Of a DNA stretch of 64,000 nucleotides, positions 1 to 12,836 are shown piece by piece. The notes under the pieces were generated by a model. It ran no database searches, had not been told where the DNA came from, and saw only the letters and a program-made list of their open reading frames with translations. Location: the NCBI RefSeq assembly GCF_037038585.1, contig NC_092520.1, forward strand, positions 16,933,001-16,997,000, written 5' to 3'. Numbering within the stretch: position 1 is the stretch's first letter; each line of letters begins with the position of its first letter. This DNA comes from Patagioenas fasciata (taxonomy: Eukaryota > Chordata > Aves > Columbiformes > Columbidae). The position numbers were made by a program, and so were the translations under genes.

Positions 1-2215
1 AATCTTATCAAAAGTTTATGACTAAGTAAAAATTCTTAACTGAAATTTTAAAGGATTTGATTGTGGTGAGGTACTTTTGTACAGAGGGTCAGTAACAGTC
101 AGGGAATTCAGCCTTCATTTTGAAGACAAAAGAAAAACTGATAGAAAACATCTTCCCTTATTCCTGTAACAAAGATAGCAACAAAAAAACCCCTATTAAA
201 GTAAATCAAGCGTTAAAATAATAACTGGAAAACTTCTTACGTCTTTTACAGTGTCTTTGTTACCCAAGCAGCTGAATTACATTTATTCTCAATGAAGAAA
301 GGTTTATGCATTTACATTTTCCAAGCACTACCAGATCAGAATGATACCTGTAGCCTACATGATCAACATCAATAAAGCAGCAAATGCTATTTTATATATA
401 CATAGTTATTTAAATATATGGGGTACTAAGCCAAATGCGATCTAAGGATCACATGAAATCTGGAGAGCAGCACCAGTATAGGATCCAGTTTTCTAATCAG
501 CTTCCATTAGAATCAAACCAGACCCTTTATTTCTTTTGTATACGTGTCTATCAGTGCCAAAACCAGCCTGGGAATAAGGGACACACAGCTCACATTTCAC
601 AGACCTCTAAATGAGATCAAACTGATCTCAGAAGTGATGCAGTGGCAGTTAGGTGACGTTTTTCACAAAACATGTGCTGTTGTGGTTGCCTGAAATTTCT
701 GATGTGCTGAGATGGAAAAGTAAAGGGGTTCAGTTTTCAGCAGACGGGTGCTCAGGGCTTTGCTGCAGATTCCTTTGAAGTGTGGTGTCAGCCAATATGT
801 CTTGGGAACTGCAGGCCAAGGTGGCTGGGTGTCTACTGATACATCATATATGCCTGAGGTCATTCTCCTGCACAAGGTTCAGCAGCTGTAGGACAGCCCA
901 CATCCCTGCCACTAACCTCTTACTGTCCACAACAAAGTGGTCACATACAAACTGCCCACCAGGAAAGGCAGCTGGTCTCTGCCAACTCCTGGTTCATGCT
1001 TAGCAATGACCTGGGAAAATGACACATGACCTGGGAAAATGACACTTGGCCTGGGACAAAACTAAGAAGAGACCAGGCTGACAATTTAGCAAGATGATGA
1101 TTGGATATCAGGGCCTGGGAACACTCCTCAACACTGTTTTTCCTAATATAGATGCAGCATGTATATCCCTTTTAAGATAAAAGCTTCATCATTTGATAGC
1201 AAGTAAGTTATGAACATAGAATTAAAATCCTCTCTCCCTGCTTAGCACATGCTTAACATAGCAGGGGTAGAATTTGAGGTGCAAAGACACAGTAGATTGA
1301 GCAGAATCAGAACTGTGACATCATAATTTTAAAGTTATAAAGAAGAATTATTCTAAACACATAATTTGGAAATGGAAGACAATATTGAGAAATAAAATAA
1401 AAGATTTCATCCCAGATTTTCTGTGAAAACCACAGCAATTGTCACCTTGAAGAACCCTAACATACCTCCTAGATCTGCAATTGCACATAAAGGGCAATTT
1501 CATCAGGCCCTTCAGTGCATGGTTGCCCCAGAGCACCACCTTCTCATCTAAATAGTGTTTCTTTTTCATTGTGGGTTTGAACTGCTAGCTTAGCATCCCT
1601 TCGGTTTACCATTTGGTGAATGACTTGACCTAACAGAAGGAAGCAAGAAACATAACCCAGAAATGTGTGCTTTGCTCATTTACAAAGACGTTAAACCATA
1701 ATAATGTTTGCTGCTAACATAATGAAAAACAGTGAGATGTTCACATCCTAAAAAAACAGCTGCACATACAGGTGTCTGCACCAGATGCTTCCCTAAGCAC
1801 AATGTGATAAAAGTGATTATTCCTTACTCAACAGAGAACAATCCCTAAGCAGGGTATTTAAAGGAGGATGATAGCGCAGGTAATTAGGAGCCCCATGCCT
1901 TACAAAAAAAGCAATGTTTAAGAGACCGAAGCTGAGAACCATCTGTCCTTTACACACAGGCCTACATTTTTACTTGTCAATTAATCATAAAGATGGGCAG
2001 CTTTCCGTCTGATTTCTCATGCAAGATCCTGCTCAGTCAGAAAATGATAAAGGATAAAATGACTTATTCCTGGTTTTAACAGACTGTAGTTTGCCCTGTG
2101 GCTCCAACAGGAACATGAGCACCAGGATCTAATACTTGACCAATGGACATTTCTGTGAGGAGCGAAGGAATAGCCCAGTCTTGCCCCAAAGTATGTATAT
2201 AGTGCCTTTTCCTAC
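1..2215 (-). other. PDGFD: PDGFD intron 5 (partial, 5' part of the intron)
   Basis: This is intron sequence downstream of exon 5 on the minus strand, cut by the window edge. I looked for the cystine-knot exon (the CGGNCGCG-type motif) on both strands and did not find it, so exons 6 and 7 must lie further left. Apart from a short tandem repeat near 1006-1062 I see no repeat or gene; the open frames are short and unrecognisable. Confidence 0.85.
1006..1062. repeat. 20-bp tandem duplication with a third decayed copy
   Basis: ATGACCTGGGAAAATGACAC occurs twice in perfect tandem (1006-1025 and 1026-1045). It is followed by a diverged third unit (TTGGCCTGGGACAAAAC, 1046-1062). The perfect identity of the first two suggests a recent duplication. 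Confidence 0.9.
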
Positions 2216-2417
2216 CTTTGGATTTTCTGTCATGGTAGCTCCTGCCTCGATAGTGGTGTTCACTGTCTGTGTACAAATTCTCAAGATCTTCTTGCCAGGA
2301 TTCTGGGTTAAAGTGCTTGAGTAGATCCTCCACTGTGTCAAACGCAGCAATGGTCTGATCCAGTGCTTCCGCCGTGAGCGTAGGGTCAGTCACTGATGGA
2401 GAGGGATAGGATACCCC
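2216..2417 (-). CDS. PDGFD: PDGFD exon 5: hinge with proteolytic activation site
   Basis: The exon encodes GVSYPSPSVTDPTL, then FDTVEDLLKHFNPESWQEDL and YRGRSYHDRKSK, matching human residues 192-257 with one extra residue just before the basic site. It is 202 nt: 67 codons plus one base of the next (Val) codon. The acceptor is CTCTTAG at 2418-2424; the donor is AAAG|GTAGGA, intron beginning at 2215. The RGRS motif is the region where plasminogen activator or matriptase cleaves human PDGF-D (after Arg247 or Arg249) to free the growth-factor dimer, so latency and activation appear conserved. The missing residue in exon 4 and the extra one here cancel, leaving total length as in human. A tempting acceptor at 2393-2394 would break the frame. 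Confidence 0.97.
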
Positions 2418-5111
2418 CTAAGAGTGACATACATCTCAGTGTACTTGGAATAAATTACAGCACCACTCAAAACAATTGACAACAGTTACTGAGAAACTTC
2501 TGTCATTAATGACTGAAATAGCTACTTTGGGCCATCTTTTGAAGTCCTTAGCTGGGCCAGGCTTTGTTATGCCTGTGTTTTCTCTTGGAAGGAGAAGATA
2601 CACCAAGGAACTCCCAAGCAAGTCCCAGAAGAGATGCAGAGAGTGGAAGCACTGCCACCGATCAACTGACAACATGCACACACACTCCTCAAAGGGGATG
2701 GTGGTTTGCACATGTACAAAGATGTAATGGAAATGTCTTTTGAAACCACTGTGATGGTCATGACCACAGAACAGAGATGCCCTGTAGTGCTGGGGTGATG
2801 CCCTTATGGCTCCACCAGCTCTGTTGGTAAATCAATAATAGGCAGATCAGAAACTGCAGCAGAGAAAGACAAAGACAACAAATCGAGACTGTCTTTCTTT
2901 CCCTCATCAATTTGGACAAGAAATTTGGCTTGGTTAAAGATTTGAAAAGATGGCCCTTTATTCCCAAGAGTTAAATGTATTGTGAAACATCAATGAATGC
3001 TAATTCTCCTACCCTTTTAACAAAACCACAAGTCACTAAGAAAAAGAGAAAAAATGTGATACTTGGATGTCAGCAATGCAAGAATGAATATTTGGATTAC
3101 CAACATAGTGATACACTTACAATTACATCATGATACCAAATGATATATTATAAAATATTAGTTCTCGTCTGGAAGGGCCAAGTACCATTCTATGAGCGTA
3201 TTTGGTTCCCTATGAACTTCTGGCACAAGTTGACTTTGTCAGAAAGATTGCAGCAATTTCATTTTTATTGAAGAGGACTTTAAACATTTTTAATAATTGC
3301 TGTTTAGAACCACAATATTCACTACCCTGATATCACTTTTTCCCTTGTCCAAGCACAAAGTCTAAGAGTATGTCTAAAATATGTGCAAGAAAAACTATTA
3401 ATGCAGACCTGTTACCTTCTGAAAGACCACAAAAAAATACTTGATTATGTCCAAGAACAAGCATAATACAGCAGAAGAGCTGTTTGGGTTTTTGTCTTAT
3501 AAATTGGGAGAAAAACCCTAGAAACCCTCTTCTCTCATGAAAACCCAGCTCTGAAGTAATGTAGCAGAAATATGCCATTTAATATTAATGACTCACTAAA
3601 ATAAGCTTTTGCCACATCTCTGAAGTAAATGTATGTTGAACTGTTAATCTTTGTGTTTAGTTTCACTCAGATGGTTAGTAAGGGAAAGGTCAACTTATTT
3701 GAGTAAAGCTACTCATTTGTTTGCAGAACTGTGTCCTTCAATGCTTACTAAAAAGTTTTAAAATATATAGGTCTTTCAAAATAAAAAAATTATCTTTAAT
3801 AGTAAGTTATATAACAAAAGTAACAATCCTTGATATTTTACTGCATATGTTTTCTGAAAGTATGGACAGTCCAAATTATTAAAAATAAGAAAGAGGAGAA
3901 ATAGAAAACATTAGAATAGTATGGTCAAGAAAGCATAGCTGCATTTTACTGCTTATCGCCACCAGCACAACAAAGTTTCAGAGGGCCCACTTGTGACTGC
4001 AATGCCTCTACAACGCAGTGCTAAAAAAGACACAGTGCAGACGGCCATAAAAATTCATGACCCACTAAAAGGGAAGCGATACCTCCTGACTTCTAAGTGG
4101 CTTGGAATAGAGAGCGTAAGGGAGACGAGAGTTCCAGGAGTTGAGCAGCTCGCATCAGCAAAGTGAACACAGCGTTGTTATCTGAAACAACGATGCAGGA
4201 GAGACTGTGTGGGGAGCAGACATCATGCAGTGTACTAACACAGCCTTTGAGGTTACAAAAGAAAAATGCACCCAAATGCTGTTTGCTCATTGAGGAGAGC
4301 TCAGTGGAGCTTATGGCTCACCTGTGATTGCAGCCCAACACGGAAACATGGGTTCCCAACCACCTTTCAAAAGTGAGGGAGGTGGTGCAAGGATGCTGAA
4401 GAAACAGCAGCATAAAAGTCAGACCACAGGTGTGTGGCTTAGACAATGCAAGACGTTTTTTTCACATGTTCAACTGTGCATTTCATTATGGATCTGCAGG
4501 TCAAGCTGTGAATTTGTATGGCATTTCAAACTCATAAAGGCAGGGATTCCCCATTTTCTTTTCATATAAAATCTCCTACTCAAGAGATTTGTGCAACCTC
4601 TTTCACACACAGAAGAAAGCTTAACTTTTTCTCAGTGACAGCCAAGTCAAGATGAATTGTTTCAACAGCTCAGATAACCTACTGGCAGTGACATCATGTG
4701 ACAAGTCCAAAAGCAACTCCAAAGCTGCCAACCCAACTGTCTCTCTTTTGTCCTGCCAAGAACCAGGCGCTGGCTTTAGAAGAGCTGGTACTTGTCATAA
4801 TCTGGCTTCTGAGTTCGCATCCAAAGAGAGGGCGAGAGCAAGAGTGAAATGCAGGAAGCAGTGGAGAACAAAGATTTTCCACATTATGTACCTCTTCTAT
4901 GTTTCTTAAAAGCACCGAACGTATCTTTATTTTCATGGGATGCAATGGCATCTTTTTTGTCAGTGCTTTTACCCTTAATTTCTATTCTCCCACTCTTTAA
5001 TATTTTCTATCTGCATTGTCAACCTGAAATGCAGTTCAATTTCCATCACAGTTTTTCATTGGTCATAACATTAATTCACAAATAATGGAAACTAACATAA
5101 TAAGGAGTGAA

Positions 5112-5300
5112 TTTTGGTGTTTTGGTTTGTTTTGTTTTGTTTTTTTTTCTGTGTTTGTCATGTGGGGTTAAGGGCAGAAGTATGGGATTTAGCTTTCTGA
5201 GTAAAACAAACAAAACCCAAAAACAAAACAAAAACCCCCAAACAAACAAAAAAACCCAAACAAACCAACCAACCAAAACAAAACCCAAACCCCAAAAACA
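5112..5300. repeat. G/T-rich tract followed by a 98-nt strictly A/C tract
   Basis: Positions 5112-5156 are almost only T and G on the plus strand (TTTTGG and GTTTT units). Positions 5203-5300 contain only A and C for 98 nt, in CAAA, CAAAA and CCAA-like units. The two blocks are partly complementary and about 45 nt apart. It is low-complexity DNA; the open frames it creates on both strands (runs of Gln, Asn, Lys and Pro, or Phe, Gly, Val and Leu) are artefacts. Confidence 0.9.
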
Positions 5301-6645
5301 TAGTTCTGTGATACGACCTCAGACAAGAAAGAATCAATCTGCTCACTCTCAGTTTTTCATTCAGAGAGTTGTAATGTACCCAGATCCTAAAGTGAGTGTT
5401 TGGGTTGCCTATGGGTGGAAGGGGCAAAACTGAGATCTATCATGCTGAGTATCAGCAGGGCAGTATGTCATCTTGTCAGCAACAGAGAGGTCTGAGTTTG
5501 TCCTTCTGTCCCTCAGAATTACGCAACCTCTCTACCTTATTTTCCATAAGGATAAGCAAGGGCTAGTGAGTGCAGTGCATGCCCAGTGGAAGAAGGTATG
5601 TTTTATTAGATAGATGATAGCATGGGAAAACCAATGAAACTGGGGTTCTGCTTCTGGTTTAGCTGTAGGTTTCTTTGTGTGACCTTGGGTACCAGCTTGT
5701 CACCTGTAATACTGGTAGCGAACTTCCCTACCTGCAACACATTAACATGAACTTTTCAGAAGCAAATGATGTGAAAGATAGATACACTTTTTTTCTTTTC
5801 AATATGAAAAGAAAAATACTGGATAATTGTTTGGCATATTGTGCGCATTATGATGTTATGGAAGATAATTGACATGGCGTTTACCATACACTTGATCTCA
5901 TTTTCATGGTTACCTGATGAGGGAGCCCTAGGCTTACATTTTCAAACATCACCTACCATATTTTTAAACAAAATATTCTATCACATAATTTTTTTTCCCA
6001 GTCCCATATTTGAATGAAAAATGAGTTTGTGTCTTTCAGTAAAATAGTGGTTTAGCATCTCCTGATTGGCATATCCAGTAGATCTCGGCCCTGCTAACAT
6101 TTCTATTCAGGACTTTCAGTACAGTTATTTCAAGGCTATCAATGCTTTATATCATGAAGGGCAAATGCCACTTGCAAACTCAAGTGTAAACACAAGTGAA
6201 ATTGGCTTCAGATCTGCTAATTTGGGCAATACAGAATTTTATCTCTACTCGCTGCCTGGCTTGGACACCAATCAGTAGAATTTACCCTTATTTTATTTAT
6301 TTTTCCTTCACTGGCAACTCCTGGCAGCTACTGTAAAAAAGGTGCCAACACAAAACCCTCTTCCATGAGAACTCCAAACATTGGTCTGAAGTCTGCTTTG
6401 AGCATTTATCCTCCTGTCATGGGTTTTAAGAGGAGTTTACAAAAGCTATTACATGGTGCTGACCAGCCAGTAGAGTGCACAGAATAGAACTGTTGATATT
6501 ACAGGTTCTAATGCTACATTGGCATTCCCCAGTACTTAACTTTGCTGGGGAAATAAAAGAAGGGACTGATTTTTGGCCAGTGACACAAATTATATGCAAT
6601 GAAAAGAAAAAGAAAATTTTATACTGGATTACTTGTCTTCCTTCC

Positions 6646-6661
6646 TTTTTTTTTTTTTTTT
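6646..6661. repeat. Poly-T run (16 T)
   Basis: A homopolymer of 16 T follows a CTTCCTTCC stretch. No retrocopy body could be recognised beside it. Confidence 0.85.
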
Positions 6662-7116
6662 AATTATATTTTCAAGTTGCATTTCACTGCTGAATATGGA
6701 GACTTCAGATATTTTATTACAAACATTTAAAAAAAACTCCTCAGTGTTGACAATGGAAAGCTAGATCCATTGTCCTGCCAGCCTGTTTTAAGTAGTCTTC
6801 TATTTAGGTCAAGAATTTTTACGATTGAAAATTGTAAGGAGTTTATATCTTGCATTTTCATCTTGGCAGGACAAGTGTGAAAGCAAGAAATGTTTCCCAG
6901 TGGCTGTCTCATGTGGTTACAACAGCTGATGGCATATCCTGAATATTTTCTCCTCAAAAACACACTGGTTGACTCCAGTATGAGTTGGATAAACACTTAT
7001 TTCATCCACATCCTCTGCCAAAGGTGAATACGTGGTTCCTCTGTGTCATTTTAGTGAGTTGGATTCAAGTCAACCTATCAATTCATCCATGGGTAAAATA
7101 GTAACAAATTACTTAC

Positions 7117-7176
7117 TGAGATAGAGCTCGTGACTGACTCCCAGTTGGTTTCTGAGGCTGCATGCTGGAAATCATC
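7117..7176 (-). CDS. PDGFD: PDGFD exon 4: short hinge exon between CUB and growth-factor domain
   Basis: This 60-nt exon is too short to show up by open-frame length and was found by homology. On the minus strand it encodes DDFQHAASETNWESVTSSIS, corresponding to human residues 171-191 with one Ala fewer. The acceptor is CCTTAG at 7177-7182 and the donor GTAAGT at 7111-7116. Both ends are phase 0, so it joins exon 3 (ending ...YSLV) and exon 5 (starting GVSY...) directly. The segment is part of the flexible linker separating the CUB domain from the growth-factor core; I see no catalytic or cysteine residues in it. Because the exon is symmetric, skipping it would delete 20 linker residues in frame. 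Confidence 0.95.
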
Positions 7177-10100
7177 CTAAGGGGAAAACCCACAGGAAAA
7201 ATCACCATTAACTGCAGAAAATAAAAATTGTCTCAGCATTCAACGTTTGTCACCTTTTTCAACCCTCTTGCATGCAAGAGGCCCTTGCTATGTGTCATTC
7301 TTAAGTAATGCTACTTGCATCCTTGTAAGCTTGCTGAGGCAAGGATAGGTATTATTATTATTATCTGTAATATGATATACACTGCTTTGCATAGCAGGAC
7401 CTAGTCTGGTCAAGACCATTACATGTATCTTCCAAGATAAATATTAAACAGCACCTCTGTAAGTCTATAATCAGAGTATTAATACCGTTCCCCAAACAGA
7501 TCTGTTCTGGAAAGAATGTGGACCTGCTGATACCCTGGTAGTACTTAGCCAAGGTGAAAAGCAGGGTAATCTAATCCATTCGAAATGTAGTCCTAACATG
7601 ACCGTACTGCTTTTGGTGCTTGTGCTGAACAGGACTTGTTCATCTGTCCAGAGCACTGAATGGTACTATGTCCTTTATATCAAAAAGCAAAGCCACAGTA
7701 CATTCATATTAGCAGTGTCATCGCACAAAATCTCTGGGCTTTTATGATTAATTTGGGCACAGGGAGGGGATCGATCTATCTTCGGACATCTACAAAGTAA
7801 ACATCTAAGCTACTTGCTCATTTCCATTTACAGTCAACTAAAACTAGCATTTTTAGGGTGCAAATGATCTGATCTATTTTTTCTCCTTTCCCTATAAAGG
7901 GAGTCTTGGAGAACTAGCTTAGATACAGAGGTTGAAATTGTAGTTATTGGCATGTAGTCACCTAAATGCAAATCCACTTATCTGACCAGTGATGGGTAAT
8001 CATTACTTAAATAATGAAGAAGCCATTTCTTTAGTCTTTTGGCAGTTACTAATTTCCAACTGGAATAATTAAACCATGAAAAATGGAAAAAAAGGCAGCA
8101 TTACAGAATGGTTGTCAAAAACACACATGCAATGAATAGCTAATGATCAGCATGAATAGGCAGGTAAGGAAAGTGGACTGAAGTCACAGCATACCAAGAT
8201 TTTAATTTCTTATAACAGACTTCATAATGAAAGGATTTAAAGAAGATGAATCAACGCCTAGGCTCAGCATTTTACACTGACTTGGTATCTGCTGTGTATT
8301 TTTTAAGTTGGCAACTGAAAGGGAAAATGGAAGCGTTGCTGCTCCGTTGATGCTCTCTAGACTCAATGTTGCATTGGACCATACACGCATGCATATATTC
8401 AACTACTTCTTAGGAATGGAAAAGAGAAGACTGATCACATAGTCTACTATCAATAAAATTCTTCTTTAGTCAAGAAGGAAGAGAGACACTTTTAGATCCA
8501 GACTCAACATACATAGTGTTTTAATGTTTCTCATTTGCTATAGACAAATATTCAAATGTCTCAAAAGTCACGAGACTGTTTATTCAATATTGTTACTTTT
8601 TCTTCTTCCTTAAAATGTTCTTTTCTCTCAAATTGGAGGCAGCAAAACTATAGTGATCTCTTCAGTACCTAAGATTAGTAGAAATTAATGAACCCCATCA
8701 CAATATAGTGTCACTAAGTAATCACCAAAACCACAAAGTTATTAAAACATTAACAATTAAAGTGATCAATTTCTTCTAGGAATAGAGAAGCAAAATATTA
8801 TTGGTGATTCTTTTTTCCTTTTTTTTTTTTTTTAATAAAGAGATCTGCAAATGCTGTGTTCAGGTCATAAATAATTTAGGAGCAGCAGGCTACCTTGGCC
8901 ATATTCTCTGCACATTTGGTTGCCTAGTTCTTAACAAGCCATGATTTAGCGTACATAGAAATGGATTTGAAAAGCTCATGGATCCTCTGGTAGCGGTTGC
9001 CAGTTTCAAAACTTGGAAATAATTTCCTCTGTGTCATTAGCTTCCATTTAGCACTTCCAGAGGAAAAAAAAAAAAAAAAGGGAATTGAGTTCAGAGGCAC
9101 ATTATTTTAAAACAGGAACAATCTGCCTCATTGAATGTCTGGAGAGGACTGTAGAAAAGGAATAGTTTTGTATTTGAAGTGATGGTCCCCTTATGTTATC
9201 TAATTGTAAACTTTAAAACTGTTTCTTTAGTCTATGATTCTTTGAGATAGCTGATGCCAGGGAACCCCTCCAAAACCTTGAGACAGACGTGTGTACCACC
9301 TGCTTCTTGGATCTCAATCCTGATGACTGCACATTTTGACTCTGTGATTATATTTCATCTGCATAAACTATTAACAACTATATGGCTTTGTTCCGCCATC
9401 ACTCAAGGCAGTTGCATTCATTCTTGGCTTCTTGGAGCTTTCAACCTCTACAGTTTGAAGATTACTATTATCTATGGCTTCTGCTTGCAGCTCTTTCAAG
9501 TAATAATACCAAAGTGGTTCTCATCGTTACAAAACCCTCTCCTCCTTTCTCACCATTGTCCCCAGCAGAACCTGAAGGACAAATCTACTTTCAGTGCTAT
9601 CTATTCAATTCATAGTACCTTGTTTATGGGAATTTGCGTATCATCATTCAGCTATTGTTTTCTTGACTACTTAAAATGACATTACATTTTTCAGTTAAAA
9701 CATTAAAAAATTACATTTTTTTTAATGGAGTACTGGAAAAAACAGGGTGGTGATAATTTGGCTACATCACCCTGAAAATAGTACTTTTATTTTTGTATGT
9801 GTGTCATGGTAACCTAACATTACATGAGACTTTAGCGAAACACTGCATTAACTGTTCTACAAGCAGTGAAAATACAGACAAAACATCAGGGCCAACAATC
9901 ATATCCTGATAGCAGCTACTTTTACTGAAGAAAAATGACTTCCATACCTCAACTTCCAAAATTACACCTCAGCAAGACAAATCCTGAGTCAGTCCTTAAC
10001 GTTAAATATGTATGGACATTGATATATTGTTCTTGGCTCTGTTTCAGACAAAGATCAGCTACTCTCTCCCTTGAAGACTGACTTTGTCTATAACCTGTCT

Positions 10101-10351
10101 CCCACCATGCATCTCCAATAAGTGACAGGGAGTCACGAGGAGTATTCTTTGTTTCACCAAGGGCTTTCACAAGTGGAGATTATGAAGCAAGATCAGTGCT
10201 ATTGAGGATATATGGGAATGCAGAGCCAGAGACCACTGGTTGCTGAGGGAGATAGTTTGCGGCCTGAGGGTCCATGACCTGCAGCTGCACAGGTCCTGCT
10301 GGCTTCAAGCCAAGGGGTTTGACAGGGTCAGTAGGAACATGGAGGAATCAG

Positions 10352-10432
10352 GAATCATAGAATCATTTTGGTTGGAAGAGAACCTCAGGATTATTGAATC
10401 CAACCATAACCTAACTCTAGCACTAAAGATAT
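10352..10432 (-). mobile_element. CR1 LINE 3' end, short fragment
   Basis: The plus strand reads GGAATCATAGAATCATTTTG, then GGTTGGAAGAGAACCTCAGG and AATCCAACCATAACCTAACT. This is the reverse complement of a CR1 3' terminus with its short 8-bp terminal repeats. The element is therefore on the minus strand and truncated to under 100 bp. The CCATAACCTAACTCTAGCAC variant points to an older subfamily than the copies at 47 and 52 kb. Confidence 0.85.
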
Positions 10433-12751
10433 TAGTGATGAGGGTTGGGGAGCTTGCCAGCTTGAGAAACATGTTGTCCATGAATCACTTTGCTGTACCA
10501 CAGGTATAGCAAAGCACGAGTCCTCCCAGCCATGCTGAATTACTGCCTGGTCCTCAAATTAAAAGCAAGAAGCACTTTCTAACATTTCTGTGGTTCTTCA
10601 TTTTTTATATATACTTTATCACTGTAGTCCAGTCTTCTGTCATCTTGGTGCTTGACGTCTGTGAGTTGTAATACCCGAAATAGGCAATAACTGCAACAGG
10701 ACAAGCACAACACACTGGCAACTCTCTCCAGTGAAAAAAACCATCCCCATGTCTCTATAACCTCCTCTCTGAACTCATTCTCCTAATCTGCGGGTCCATG
10801 GGGTGACTGGATTAGGTTTTGTTAAACATTGTTTATCTGCCCAAACAACTATAAAGTACGGGTAACCAAAGCTGTGGGGACGCCCAGGAAAGGTTCACAA
10901 AAGAGCTGTGGTTAAGAAGAGCCCAAACAGCATCTTAGACTGCCATTTAGGGCCTAACAAGTTTAATAAGGTCCTTTCCTGAAGAAGTGACCTTCTCTGC
11001 TGTGACCTGGTCATGTCAGGTGTGAACGCAAAAATGCAGTAATGTTCTTGGGGCAAATAAAGATGAGAAAGAGGAACAAAGACACAAATTAGAGGGAAAA
11101 TTAACAAAGAAGATGAAAGTGTTTGGTTCTTTCTGTGTTCACCTCATTTGTGGTATTTAGATGCCATAGCTACAAACTATACAACAGGGAAGCAGCTTCC
11201 AGAAGTTTGCAGAGACACAAGGCTAAGAGATGTACAGGGGCACAAATTCCGCAAAGCCAAATCAGAGGTGAAAATGGGGCATGTTCAAAGAGGTCCCATG
11301 CAGAAACAAAAGAAGGTTAGAATCTCTCACTGGAACTAGGCCGGTGGAATGTCTTTAAGGAAAACCTAGTATAAATTACAACTTGAGGGAAAAGAGATGA
11401 AATTCTCTGAAGGCAGTAATAATCAAACTGAAGTACATGCAAATTTTACCACTGATGACAACTATTACTGAGACAGATAAGAAATGAAGAAATAACTTTA
11501 ACCATATTGAGTTTTCCTTTATATTTTTGGTGTAGTCCCATAAAAACAGGCCATGACACCACTATTTTAAAGTCAATGACAAAAGGTCAGACAACCACCA
11601 AACTGTCTGATACCAAATGTGATAGTATGATTCTTGCCCTTTAAAAAAAAGACAGAAATTTAGCTTATGAAGCCCAGTTTCCACTACATATCAGTAGCTA
11701 CAACCTTATCAGTGATGACTAAGTTAATGCTAGTAAAAAATGACATATAAAATCACTCTTGATTTGTTCTGACACATTTACTAGCTATAACTGAGCAGGA
11801 AGCACAGATTCTTACAATCTCAAAATTTTAAGGCTGTAATCATGATTTAGGTTAACTGCAGTTTTATACATTCGTTTGTGAAAAGTTGAAGTAAAACTGA
11901 AGTAGAAAAATATATTGAATAACTGTTATGTTTGGTCAATACTTCTCTTCATCCTTCACCTGGTTTTGAAACTAGGTATTGCTGGGTGCATATTGTAAGA
12001 GTGCCCAAGACATTGACATTTAAATGATCTCTCTAAAATGTCAGATAATTCTTGCTCAAATGAGGTGATAGCTATGCCTTTGAAAAATCAGATGCCATCT
12101 AACACTACACTGCCCATGAGCATCCTGTTTGATGCACATACCCACAAGAGAGTGCACTGGACTTCACTGCTGTGCTGTGTAAATGGTGCATTAACTTTAA
12201 TTTTTCTAATTACCACAAAGTCTTGTCCTTGTATCTCCATGTACAAGAGATTTTGTTTGCTAATAGCTACTTTGGTGCCTACTGCAGTTAAGCAATTGTA
12301 AACAACATATAAATCAACTAGCATTCATTGCAAATACTCTGCAATCCCTCCCTTGCCTTTTTTACCTGAATGGCAAATTTTACTTCTGCAATTAAATACA
12401 GGGACAGAAAATTTTAAAGGCTCTTCCAGGTCGTCACTTCCAAATCCTGATTATTTCAGGCACCTTCACCATCATAAACAGCTCACTGTCCATTTTGAAT
12501 CCAGTTAGGTTTTCTTTGCTTCTTCAAACCCCTCAGACTGGTTGGCTGTTTCCAAGCTAAAATTATCTTTATTGCACTTCTGTAAGTGACAGCTTTGTCC
12601 TTTTCTTCCTCTCCTGAGTTTGCTTCCTGCAGTATTTCTGAAGAGATGTTATATCTCCTCTCAGCATCTATTATGTCACGCTAAGCAAGCCAAGCTGTCT
12701 TGGCCCTCAGTAAGAAATGTCCTCTTTTTGCCCAACTGTCCCATAGCTGTT

Positions 12752-12836
12752 CCCCCAACACAGTCCAAGGAAGATGTGGTTGCACTGCACTACGGGGACC
12801 AAAACTGTACAAAGTATTCCAGAAAAGATGCCACTG
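12752..12836 (-). mobile_element. Probable decayed CR1 relic (RT C-terminal region)
   Basis: CCAACACAGTCCAAGGAAGA and GGGGACCAAAACTGTACAAA, followed by GTATTCCAG, line up by eye with the CR1 segment that in better copies reads CCAACAGGTCCATGTCTTTC and CCAGAGCTGGACACAGGACT. That segment encodes the region after the reverse transcriptase catalytic core. The match is short and diverged; I judge it probable only. Confidence 0.4.

Larger units (their letters stand above)
2418..7116 (-). other. PDGFD: PDGFD intron 4
   Basis: Complete intron of 4.7 kb between exons 4 and 5, with GTAAGT at its start (7116) and AG at its end (2418). Apart from the G/T and A/C tracts near 5112-5300 and a T16 run at 6646-6661, it holds ordinary AT-rich sequence in which I see no gene or interspersed repeat. 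Confidence 0.85.

Noticed and set aside
1..2215. Possible PDGFD exon 6 (cystine-knot domain) in the left end
   Set aside because: No frame on the minus strand contains the dense cysteine pattern of the growth-factor domain, so it must be outside the window.
2391..2400. Acceptor-like CCCTCTCCATCAG just inside PDGFD exon 5, giving an exon start at 2392
   Set aside because: It has a good pyrimidine tract but lies 25 nt inside the true start, so it would break the phase-0 join with exon 4. The sequence before it encodes GVSYPSPS, which matches human.
5107..5433. Overlapping open frames on both strands with Gln/Asn/Lys/Pro or Phe/Gly runs
   Set aside because: Produced by the A/C-only and G/T-rich low-complexity tracts.
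9254..9679. 141-codon plus-strand open frame, seven-transmembrane-like at a glance because of hydrophobic runs
   Set aside because: Hydrophobicity comes from T-rich DNA; no receptor motifs, no conserved cysteines or DRY-type motif.
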